A DNA stretch of 64,000 nucleotides from Anaerolineae bacterium (GTDB lineage: Bacteria > Chloroflexota > Anaerolineae > Promineifilales > Promineifilaceae): the NCBI GenBank assembly GCA_020848035.1, contig JADLAX010000052.1, positions 62,001-126,000 of the forward strand, given 5' to 3'. The position numbers and the translations under genes are program-made. Positions 34,097 through 41,400 of this stretch are shown piece after piece. Position 1 is the first letter of the stretch; each line of letters starts with the position of its first letter. The notes under the pieces were generated by a model, which saw only the letters and a list, made by a program, of their open reading frames with translations, was not told the origin of the DNA and did not search any database.

Positions 34097-35032
34097 TTAC
34101 AGCACATCGCCGCCCAGGCAGGACCAGTTTTCCAGGCGAAAGACGTCTGGTGGCAGCCAGGCACTCAGTGGTTTGAGAGTAAGGTAGTAGGGATTGCGGC
34201 TAAACGGTTGGGGCAAGGCCACGGCCGTTTTCCGCAAAAGCGCTGCTGTGCCCGCGGCTGGGGTTGCTGCGAGATGTATCCATCGTGTTCCCCTGCTGGA
34301 CAGAGCAGACGTGAAGCGCTGCAGCAGACTGGTGTGGTCACGGCCATAGGCGGCCAATAGTGCCACGGCAGGCACTCCGGCCAACCGGATGGGCCGGTAA
34401 ACTACCAGTCCAGCCACAGAGCTGTCTTGTTTCCAGACGCCAAAGCTGTAATGGCGGAATGGATGGCAGGCAAAACGTTGCCGCAGACTGGCGGGGGTCC
34501 AGGCAAAGTGCACGGCCGTTTCCCTGGCAGCTGGTTGGAAGGGCAGATCAGGCCATTGGCTGGTCAGGAAAAAATCATTTGTTGGTGGCGTCGCTCGAAG
34601 CCAGAAGAGATACGGCCGTAACTTGCCCACCACCAAGTAACCATATCCGGAGCTGCGTTTATCCACCTGCACCCCGGCTGCGTTGGAGAAGCCTACACCG
34701 GCCACCACCCCTCGATCGGCCAATGCCTCGTAAACTGGAGCCGCTACATTTTTGACCAGCCCCTGCCCCCGATAATTTGGATGAACCGCCATGTTGATGC
34801 TCAAGCCGACTGGCCTGCAGCCCTGCTGCATCGGCACATAAAGATCACGCTGCAAGCAGCTGTACTGCGCCGCCAGCGTCGATCCATCCCAGGCGCCCCA
34901 GGCCACCAGCTGCGTTTCGGACATTAAGAAGTGAAGCAGCTGCACCATTTGATCCGCTTCACGGTTAAACGCCGTGGCGAGTAGGGCGGCCCACGGTGTG
35001 ATGTCATTTTGTGTGAGTGGGGCAACTCTCAT
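34097..35032 (-). CDS. GNAT family N-acetyltransferase
   Basis: 311 residues from the MRVAPLTQND Met, which has GAGGATCCAG before it; TTG and ATG codons 12-15 bases upstream are less well placed. VGLSINMAVHPNYRGQGLVKNVAAPV around 80-105 holds the acetyl-CoA loop (Q/RxxGxG/A type), and the length suggests a second, degenerate GNAT or SCP2-like half as in Eis-like proteins. The acceptor is unknown. It is divergent from the YprB-like gene. Confidence 0.78.
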   Translation of the reverse strand: MRVAPLTQNDITPWAALLATAFNREADQMVQLLHFLMSETQLVAWGAWDGSTLAAQYSCLQRDLYVPMQQGCRPVGLSINMAVHPNYRGQGLVKNVAAPVYEALADRGVVAGVGFSNAAGVQVDKRSSGYGYLVVGKLRPYLFWLRATPPTNDFFLTSQWPDLPFQPAARETAVHFAWTPASLRQRFACHPFRHYSFGVWKQDSSVAGLVVYRPIRLAGVPAVALLAAYGRDHTSLLQRFTSALSSRGTRWIHLAATPAAGTAALLRKTAVALPQPFSRNPYYLTLKPLSAWLPPDVFRLENWSCLGGDVL

Positions 35033-35213
35033 CTGGATCCTCATCAAAATGGCGTAGAGAAATGTATGGGCACTATTTTACCCGGCAGACACCATTTGGT
35101 CCCTTTGTTGAGCCGGTATCTTGCCGACGTTTGCTAAACGCCAGGTGAAACAAATGCTCTATGTTTGTCTCACACGTTGCCATTCCTGGGTGGGCGGCTT
35201 ACAATCAGAACAT

Positions 35214-36539
35214 ATGGCCGACAAAAAGGACGATCTTCAGGCAAAACTGCGCCGCTTGGGCGTGGTGAAGGGGGCGCGGGATCTCAAACCCCCGCGTGAG
35301 TTAAAACCTGCCCAGCCCGTGGAAGAGGAATTGTTACGGCCGTTCACCTCTCTTCACCCCCTGCGCTCCCCAGACGATGACGATACCAGCCAGCCCCTGG
35401 AATTGCTCCTGCCCGGCGGCCAATTGGTAGAAACGGCCGTGGGCCGCTGCTTTGTGCTGGATCACGTCTACGCCCTGGAATATCGCCACGGCGCGGACCA
35501 GCTGGCCGACCTGCTGCGCTTTAGCCCGGCGGCCGCCGCGCCGTTTGTCCAGGATGTGCGCCTGGCCCAGCACGACTTTCGCGACTTTCTCTTTTTGGAC
35601 ACCGAAACGACGGGTCTGGCCGGGGCCGGGACGCTGGCCTTCATGGTAGGCGTGGGCTTTTTTGAAGCGAGTTCGGCAGGCGACCGTTTTGTGGTGCGCC
35701 AATATTTCTTGCGCGATCATGGCGACGAACCGGCTTTGCTGCTGCTGCTAGACGAGCTGCTGGCGGGCAAAGCGGGGTTGGTGACGTTTAACGGCCGTTC
35801 CTTCGACATCCCCCTGCTGGAAGGCCGCTTTATCATGAACCGGATGCCCACCGATTTACGCGAACGGCCGCATCTGGACCTGCTGCACCCGGCGCGGCGG
35901 CTGTGGCGGCACCGGCTGGGCTCTTGCGCCTTGGGATCGCTGGAAGGCAGCCTGCTGGGGCTGCGGCGCAGCCAGGATGATGTGCCCGGCTGGCTCATTC
36001 CCAGCCTGTACACCAACTACCTGCGCAGCGGCGACGCCCGTGAGCTGGTGCGCGTGTTTTACCACAACCAGATCGACATGGTGTCGATGGTGACGCTGGC
36101 GGCGCGGGTGTCGCGCCTGCTCAGCCAGCCGGACCCGGCTGATCACCCCATCGACCTGTACAGCCTGGGCAAGTGGCAGGCCGATTTGGGCCTCAGCGAC
36201 GCCGCCGAGCAAACGCTGCGGTTGGCCGCCCTGGGTGATTTACCGCTGGAGCTGTATCATCAAAATTTGTACCAGCTGGGGTTATTGTTGAAGCGAAACG
36301 GCCGTGTCGCCGAAGCGCTCCCCCTCTGGCAGCAAATTGCCGCCACCACCTTTGAAGACGTCACGGCGCACCTGGAGCTGGCCAAATATTACGAATGGCA
36401 AACCCAGGAGCTAAAGCAGGCCATCTTTTGGACTGAGCAGGCGCTGAACCTGCTAACCAGCACCGGGCGGCGGCGCACCTACGACCCCGTACGCGACGAT
36501 TTGGAGCACCGCCTGGCTCGCCTCCAGCGCAAGCTTTAA
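35214..36539 (+). CDS. YprB-like RNase H-fold exonuclease with TPR-like tail
   Basis: 441 residues from the MADKKDD Met; the frame is open upstream to 35121 but unconserved there. FLFLDTETTGL at 125-135 holds the Asp129/Glu131 metal pair of DEDD nucleases. VTFNGRSFDIPLLEGRF follows, and YHNQIDMVSMV near 275-285 gives the final Asp. This is the YprB/RNase_H_2 layout. Residues 310-440 form helical pairs like TPR units (SLGKWQADLGLSDAAEQTL, LGLLLKRNGRVAEALPLWQ). Probable 3'-5' exonuclease of unknown substrate. The stop overlaps the convergent secreted protein gene. Confidence 0.8.
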   Translation: MADKKDDLQAKLRRLGVVKGARDLKPPRELKPAQPVEEELLRPFTSLHPLRSPDDDDTSQPLELLLPGGQLVETAVGRCFVLDHVYALEYRHGADQLADLLRFSPAAAAPFVQDVRLAQHDFRDFLFLDTETTGLAGAGTLAFMVGVGFFEASSAGDRFVVRQYFLRDHGDEPALLLLLDELLAGKAGLVTFNGRSFDIPLLEGRFIMNRMPTDLRERPHLDLLHPARRLWRHRLGSCALGSLEGSLLGLRRSQDDVPGWLIPSLYTNYLRSGDARELVRVFYHNQIDMVSMVTLAARVSRLLSQPDPADHPIDLYSLGKWQADLGLSDAAEQTLRLAALGDLPLELYHQNLYQLGLLLKRNGRVAEALPLWQQIAATTFEDVTAHLELAKYYEWQTQELKQAIFWTEQALNLLTSTGRRRTYDPVRDDLEHRLARLQRKL

Positions 36540-37348
36540 TAATCCTGCCACCAATCCTTGCGTGAGCGTGGATCTAACAAACTGCCTGCATCGCGGACAG
36601 CGACCTTGATTTCGCTGCCCAAGGCCCGGCCCAACGCCTGGTGACCCGCCAGGGCAGGCAGCTGCCCGCGTCCCGCCGCATTCAGCGAGTTGTACAGGTT
36701 CAGCAGCTGCGGATCGACGCAGATGTCTTCGATGTAGACGGTGTAGCCGCTGACGATGTTGTCTTCGCGGGTGTACTTGAGCGTGAGGCGGTTTGCGGAG
36801 GCGTGCAGAACCATCACATCGTGGTTGCCGCCGATGTCGTAGCCGGAATCGGGCACGTGGATCGTTTCGCCGGGTGCGGTTTGCAGCCCCAGCAGGGTGG
36901 TGGGCCAGGAATTGTTTATCTCACCGGGGCAGCCGCAGCCCCAATCCCACAGGTAAACCTTGTAGGCGTTGCTAAATGTGGCCAGGCGCGGCGTGGCAAA
37001 CAAGGTGTCGAGCTGCGGCGCAAGGGGATCGGTGTCGCCGCCATAGTTCACCAGCGACAGCGCCACGTTGGTTGGTTCATACCCGCGCAGGCTCAGGTTG
37101 ATGTCTGGATGTTGGGCGGCGGGAATGTTGGTGGGGGCTGAGGCGATGGGGATTTGATCGTAGCTGGCGTTGGGTATGGCGCAGGAAATTTCCTTCATGA
37201 CCAGGGGTAAATAGAGCATTTCATCGCTGCCGCCCGTGCGCTGGGCGTAGGTGGTGGTGGTGCCTCCATTGGCCACGGCCAGCAGCAGCGCCCACAGGCC
37301 AAACACAAACAGGGCGACGCCGATTAACAATTTGCTATTCTGCTTCAT
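36536..37348 (-). CDS. Secreted protein of unknown function with YLPLV motif
   Basis: 270 residues from the MKQNSK Met, with GGAGAG before it. The signal peptide is 1-36. LYLPLVMK lies at 45-52, just after the cleavage region; in the beta-helix protein the same motif is the C-terminal tail. The rest is beta-rich with four or more Cys (one pair in WDWGCGCPGEI), likely disulfide-linked. No known family. The longer frame to 37480 is rejected. The stop overlaps the YprB-like gene by four bases. Confidence 0.6.
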   Translation of the reverse strand: MKQNSKLLIGVALFVFGLWALLLAVANGGTTTTYAQRTGGSDEMLYLPLVMKEISCAIPNASYDQIPIASAPTNIPAAQHPDINLSLRGYEPTNVALSLVNYGGDTDPLAPQLDTLFATPRLATFSNAYKVYLWDWGCGCPGEINNSWPTTLLGLQTAPGETIHVPDSGYDIGGNHDVMVLHASANRLTLKYTREDNIVSGYTVYIEDICVDPQLLNLYNSLNAAGRGQLPALAGHQALGRALGSEIKVAVRDAGSLLDPRSRKDWWQDY

Positions 37349-37520
37349 ATTTACGTTACTCTCCACTGTACAATTTTTGGGATGCGTTTGTTGGTTGGTT
37401 GTCGGTCTGTTTTGCGCCTGGGTAGGATAGTTTAGTTTGCGCCGAACGGTCCAGTTTTGTATCCAAGATGTATCCTGCAATTTATCTGCGATTCATAAAG
37501 ACGGCCGTCAACGACAGGCA

Positions 37521-37590
37521 GGGCGAGACGGCGCGGAAGACAGGTAACCTGTTTTAGCCCAGGCGATACCGCACGGTTCCGCCCCTACGC
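37521..37590. repeat. GGGCGAGACGGCGCGG palindromic element, copy 2
   Basis: The left end GGGCGAGACGGCGCGGA and right end CCGCCCCTACGC match the element at 16513-16580, but the middle differs. It lies in the 356-base gap 37349-37704 between the divergent secreted-protein and CPBP genes; apart from it I see only presumed promoters there. Confidence 0.8.
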
Positions 37591-37704
37591 CATATTTTGA
37601 ATGGCGGCTGTATCTCCCGGCTTGCTTGCCTAATTGAGGCAGTGGTGGGACTATTAGACGAAGGGAGTTTCCCCTTTGGCAGCAACAGTGTAAAGGACTC
37701 GGTT

Positions 37705-38631
37705 ATGGAAAAATCCTTCCTGGAGCAGGTGGAACTGGGCCAGACGGAGTGGTACCGCTACTTTTTTGGCATCATCTTGATTTTGTTTTTCTGGCTGGTG
37801 CTGGGCTCTCTGTTTGTGGTGGTGCCGCTGCTGTGGGTGATGCTGGATGGCGATCCGGCAACGGCCGTTGATCTGCAAACTGGCATGATCACCGGCGTCA
37901 ATCCCATGATCAACTACGTGGCGCTGAACCTGAGCTTCGGCATGATGATTGCGGGCGTGTTTGTGACGGTGCGTTTTGTGCATGGACGGCCGTTTCGCTC
38001 CATCATTACCCCGGCCAAAACGTTTGAATGGCGGCGCATGTGGCAGGGTTTTGGCCTCTGGCTGCTGCTGGTAGCCCTGGCCAGCCTGGTGGAATACCTG
38101 GTTCATCCCGGAATTTATACCGTCGTCTTTAACGCCCGCCGCTTTTTGCCCTTTGCCCTGGTGGTGCTGCTGCTGACCCCCATGCAAACCACCGCCGAAG
38201 AGCTGCTGTTTCGCGGCTACCTGCTGCAAGCCACCGGCCACGTGGGGCGCAACTTTGTGGTGCTGTCGTTGGTCAACGGCATCCTGTTTATGGTGCCGCA
38301 CCTGGGCAACCCGGAGCTGGCCGCCAGCGCCATCTTGCTGCCGCTGTTTTACCTCAGCATCGGCGGCTTTTTTGCCTACCTCACCCTGCGCGACAATTCG
38401 GCGGCGCTGGCGATTGGGGCCCATGCGTCTAACAATCTTTACTCGGCGCTGTTTGCCAACTACACCGGCTCGGCGCTGCAAACCGAGTCGATTTTCCTGG
38501 TGACAGAGCTGGATGCGGTGTATGCCCTGGCCTCGTTTTGGGTGATGGCCGTCATTTTTTACCTGGTTTTGTTTTGGCGGCAGAGGAAAACGGCCGTTCC
38601 CACCGGGAGCCCAGTTGATGACGCCATCTGA
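37705..38631 (+). CDS. CPBP family intramembrane protease
   Basis: 308 residues from the MEKSFLEQ Met, AAAGGA ahead. Around eight membrane segments. EELLFRG near 169-175 is motif 1 (EExxxR), MVPHLGNPE supplies His of motif 2, and HASNNLYSAL is motif 3 (HxxxN). The frame upstream to 37597 overlaps no conserved sequence. Its end overlaps the next CPBP gene by 14 bases, so the two are cotranscribed and may act together. Substrate unknown. Confidence 0.88.
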   Translation: MEKSFLEQVELGQTEWYRYFFGIILILFFWLVLGSLFVVVPLLWVMLDGDPATAVDLQTGMITGVNPMINYVALNLSFGMMIAGVFVTVRFVHGRPFRSIITPAKTFEWRRMWQGFGLWLLLVALASLVEYLVHPGIYTVVFNARRFLPFALVVLLLTPMQTTAEELLFRGYLLQATGHVGRNFVVLSLVNGILFMVPHLGNPELAASAILLPLFYLSIGGFFAYLTLRDNSAALAIGAHASNNLYSALFANYTGSALQTESIFLVTELDAVYALASFWVMAVIFYLVLFWRQRKTAVPTGSPVDDAI

Positions 38632-39400
38632 ACAAACGTCTCCCGCACCGGAACCGCTGCACGTAGAGCCCAGCCCGCCGCCGCCAAGCTGGCTGGACCT
38701 GGCGCTCTATTTGCTGGCGGGTTTTGGCTCCTTTTTGCTCATCTCCGCCCTGGTGGCTCTTCAATTTCAGGAGCTGAGTTTGGGGGCGGCTTTCTTGCTG
38801 TTTCTGGTCAACTTTGCCTGCTTTGGCGGCACGACCGTTCTGCTGGGCGTTCGGCGCGGGAAGATTAGCTGGGCGCAGTTGGGGTTACGGCCGTTTCGCT
38901 GGCGCTGGCAGTGGCTGTTGATTGGCATTGGGCTTGCCGTGCTGCTGCTGCCGGGGCGAGCCATCCTGGGGCTGCTGGTGCAGTGGGCTGTTGAAGGTAA
39001 TTTTGACAGCCTCCAGGCGCGCGGCGACCTCATGACTGGCGGTATGTTGGAGTTTTCCTGGTTGGGATTTTTGAGCACGCTGCTGGGCGCAGGTTTCCTG
39101 GTGCCCATTGCCGAAGAGCTGTACTTTCGTGGGCTGCTGCATACCTGGTTCTGGGGCAAAACGGATCGGGTCTGGCTGCGCGTGCTGGCCAGCAGTGCCA
39201 TCTTTGCCCTGGGCCATGCCGACAGCATCAGCGTGGTAGCGGCCAGCTCGGTCATTGGCATCGTCAACGCCATCGCCTACGAGCGCACGCGCTCCCTTTT
39301 TATTCCGATTGTGGTGCACATCACCACCAACAGTGCTGCTATCTTGCTGCTCTACCTGGCGCTGGCGGCACAAAATTTGTTACCCGGACTCGCTTCATGA
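38618..39400 (+). CDS. CPBP family intramembrane protease, second of a tandem pair
   Basis: 260 residues from the ATG at 38618. A proline-rich N-terminus leads to a first membrane helix at about 24-45. EELYFRG near 166-172, FALGHADS and HITTNSA give the three CPBP motifs, all intact. It overlaps the previous CPBP gene by 14 bases and the trpF start by four (ATGA). It is not a recent duplicate of its neighbour, since only the motifs match. Confidence 0.87.
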   Translation: MTPSEQTSPAPEPLHVEPSPPPPSWLDLALYLLAGFGSFLLISALVALQFQELSLGAAFLLFLVNFACFGGTTVLLGVRRGKISWAQLGLRPFRWRWQWLLIGIGLAVLLLPGRAILGLLVQWAVEGNFDSLQARGDLMTGGMLEFSWLGFLSTLLGAGFLVPIAEELYFRGLLHTWFWGKTDRVWLRVLASSAIFALGHADSISVVAASSVIGIVNAIAYERTRSLFIPIVVHITTNSAAILLLYLALAAQNLLPGLAS

Positions 39401-40104
39401 AAGTAAAAATTTGTGGCCTCACCAACCTGGACGATGCGCAAACGGCCGTAGCCGCCGGTGCTGACTTCCTGGGCTTCATCTTCTACCCACCCAGTAAACG
39501 ATCAGTTGACATAAACACAGCCAGGGCCATCGTGCAAACGCTGCGCGCCGCGCCCGGCTGCCCGGTGCTGGTGGGTGTGTTTGTCAACGAAACTGGCCCG
39601 CGCATGGCCGAAATTTTAGACGAGGTGGGCCTGGACCTGGCCCAGCTGAGCGGGGAGGAAGTGCCGTTTTTGGTGGGGGATGAGCGTTCGCCGCTTTACG
39701 GCCGTTGTTACAAAGCCCTGCGCCCCACCAGCCTGGCCGAAGCGGAGGCGGATGCGGAGTGGTATGCGGTAGATAGTGAAAAGTTAAAAGTGAAAAGTGA
39801 AAAGTCGCCAATCTCCAATCGCCAATCTCCCTCTCTCTTGATTGACACCTACCATCCGACGCTGCGCGGTGGGACGGGGGAGACGGGCGATTGGGCGATG
39901 AGCGCTCAGCTGGCGCAAAGCGTTCCGGGCTTGATGCTGGCTGGGGGTCTGACGGCCGACAATGTGGCGGCGGCGGTAAGGGAAGTACGGCCGTTTGCCG
40001 TTGATGTGGCCAGTGGGGTGGAAGCCAGCCCCGGCAAAAAAGACCCCGAGCTGGTGCATCGGTTTATTCGCAACGCCAAGTCCGCCGACTTAGATAATCT
40101 CTAG
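39397..40104 (+). CDS. trpF: Phosphoribosylanthranilate isomerase with heptamer-derived insert
   Basis: 235 residues; the family is usually near 205. KICGLT at 4-9 carries the general acid Cys6; the catalytic Asp is Asp150 in LLIDTYHP; GLTADNVAAAV and FAVDVASGVEASPGKKD near the end form the phosphate site and C-terminal signature. It isomerises phosphoribosylanthranilate to CdRP in tryptophan synthesis. Residues 125-145 (from VDSEKLK to RQSP) are the translation of nine heptamer repeats, 63 bases exactly, placed in a loop before the Asp150 strand. The enzyme is likely still active because the insert keeps frame and sits on the surface. Other trp genes are absent; it is cotranscribed with CPBP genes. 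Confidence 0.92.
   Translation: MKVKICGLTNLDDAQTAVAAGADFLGFIFYPPSKRSVDINTARAIVQTLRAAPGCPVLVGVFVNETGPRMAEILDEVGLDLAQLSGEEVPFLVGDERSPLYGRCYKALRPTSLAEAEADAEWYAVDSEKLKVKSEKSPISNRQSPSLLIDTYHPTLRGGTGETGDWAMSAQLAQSVPGLMLAGGLTADNVAAAVREVRPFAVDVASGVEASPGKKDPELVHRFIRNAKSADLDNL
39769..39831. repeat. Nine heptamers inside trpF (63 bp, in frame)
   Basis: Units GTAGATA, GTGAAAA, GTTAAAA, GTGAAAA, GTGAAAA, GTCGCCA and then ATCTCCA-type variants follow in one register. Nine units is a multiple of three, which keeps the frame; any gain or loss of one unit would break it. Confidence 0.9.
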
Positions 40105-41169
40105 ACCGTCTTTGTCCGGCAGGGCGGGGAATGGCGCTGAAGGCAGTGTCTGGTACCAGTAGGCCACCGAGGCAATGTCGTCTTGTAGGGGGAGGTAACG
40201 GCCGTTGCTGCGCCAGCCCAGCGCCTGCATCGTCACCCGCAAATCGGCCTCAAAACGAATCGGGTCGGTGATGTGCCAGCGGTACATGCCAAACCGGGTC
40301 TGGGACTTGAAGTTGCCGTCCGGGCGAATGATCTGGTGAAAGCCTGCATACGGCGTGGTGTAATCCTGGTAACCGCGCTTGACGGGATGCTCAAAGCCAT
40401 AAGAGCCGCAAAAATAATCCTCCGTGCCTGTGCCACAGATGGTCGGGTATTCGTCTCCGTCCAGGTAGAACTTAATTTCCCCCTCACCCCACCATCCGGC
40501 GTTGTTGACGCCCCAGGCCATGTAGGTGCCCACATACTGCCCCTGCCCGCGCACCCCATCGAGAATGGTGTACACCTCTTTATAGGGCAGCGGATTCACC
40601 CGGCGAAACTGGGCGTGGAAGTAGGCCGCATCTTCCGGCACGTCGGTCAGCGTGTAGTTGATCTGGTAAAACAGCGCCATGTCTTCAGTGGCGATGTTGG
40701 TCATGGTGATGCGGCAGCGCTGGCGGAAGGGCATCTCCCAATATGAGTTGAAAGCGCTGCCCGGATTGACGCACATGGCCAGGGAGCTGAGCTGGGCAAA
40801 TTCGCCCCAACCGCTGGCAAAAAAGTCGCCCACCGGGCACTCCACCGAAGGATGCGGCTGGTCGTCCCAGTAAATGCGCAGGATACTAAAGCGCCAGGCA
40901 CCGGTTGGCGTCATCCACATCTGCTGGATGGCCCCTGGCCCGGTGATGTCGGCCAGCTCGAACGTGGTGCCCGCTTTGATCTTTACACACGGCGAAATTT
41001 TCCAGCCCTGGCCCAAATCGCGGGCGGCGTTGGCCCCTTCGCCCTCGGTGGCCATGCCGCCCTGGCCTTTGGCCCCGGTAAAATTCTCCGGGCTGATGGA
41101 GCGCGTTTTGGCCGTCGACAGCCGGGCCAGGTTGCCCAAATTCAGGCCAAGTCCGTTAAACGATGTCAT
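40090..41169 (-). CDS. DUF2961 / GH172 glycoside hydrolase
   Basis: 359 residues, no signal peptide. TKTRSISPENFTGAKGQGG near 20-40, an IQQMWMTP segment, GTGTEDYFCGSYGFE near 260-275 (with the conserved Glu of the family) and HWHI-type strands near the end mark DUF2961, now GH172. Known members are difructose dianhydride synthase/hydrolase and D-arabinofuranosidases, acting on fructose- or arabinofuranose-type linkages; mono-domain forms make a jelly-roll hexamer. It is the last gene of the sugar locus. GGAGGTTTAA precedes the ATG. The stop overlaps trpF by 15 bases. Cytosolic location is inferred. Confidence 0.85.
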   Translation of the reverse strand: MTSFNGLGLNLGNLARLSTAKTRSISPENFTGAKGQGGMATEGEGANAARDLGQGWKISPCVKIKAGTTFELADITGPGAIQQMWMTPTGAWRFSILRIYWDDQPHPSVECPVGDFFASGWGEFAQLSSLAMCVNPGSAFNSYWEMPFRQRCRITMTNIATEDMALFYQINYTLTDVPEDAAYFHAQFRRVNPLPYKEVYTILDGVRGQGQYVGTYMAWGVNNAGWWGEGEIKFYLDGDEYPTICGTGTEDYFCGSYGFEHPVKRGYQDYTTPYAGFHQIIRPDGNFKSQTRFGMYRWHITDPIRFEADLRVTMQALGWRSNGRYLPLQDDIASVAYWYQTLPSAPFPALPDKDGLEII

Positions 41170-41175
41170 TTAAAC

Positions 41176-41389
41176 CTCCTCAGAAAATAGGCCGCGGATT
41201 AACGCGGATTAACGCGGATGAAATTTAGTAAATCTGCGAAATCTGCTGATTTTTCATTCATGGTGTTGAGCCTGCGCTCATGTTGTCTCCTCAGAAAATA
41301 GGCCGCGGATTGCGCGGATTAAATGTGTGAAAATCTGTGGATTTTCATTTATGGTGTTGCGCTTGGGCTCACGTTGTCTCCGCAAATTA
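41176..41389. repeat. Two direct copies of a 111-bp leader unit before the GH172 gene
   Basis: CTCCTCAGAAAATAGGCCGC starts at 41176 and again at 41287. Each copy includes GCGGATTAACGCGGATT-like and AAATCTG-rich stretches. On the minus strand each unit offers GGAGACAAC followed by ATG or GTG and a seven-codon frame (41281-41258 and 41372-41349; products MSAGSTP and MSPSATP). The same ribosome-site sequence serves the GH172 gene. The copies fill the GH3-GH172 gap. Confidence 0.8.
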
Positions 41390-41400
41390 AAAATGTACGG

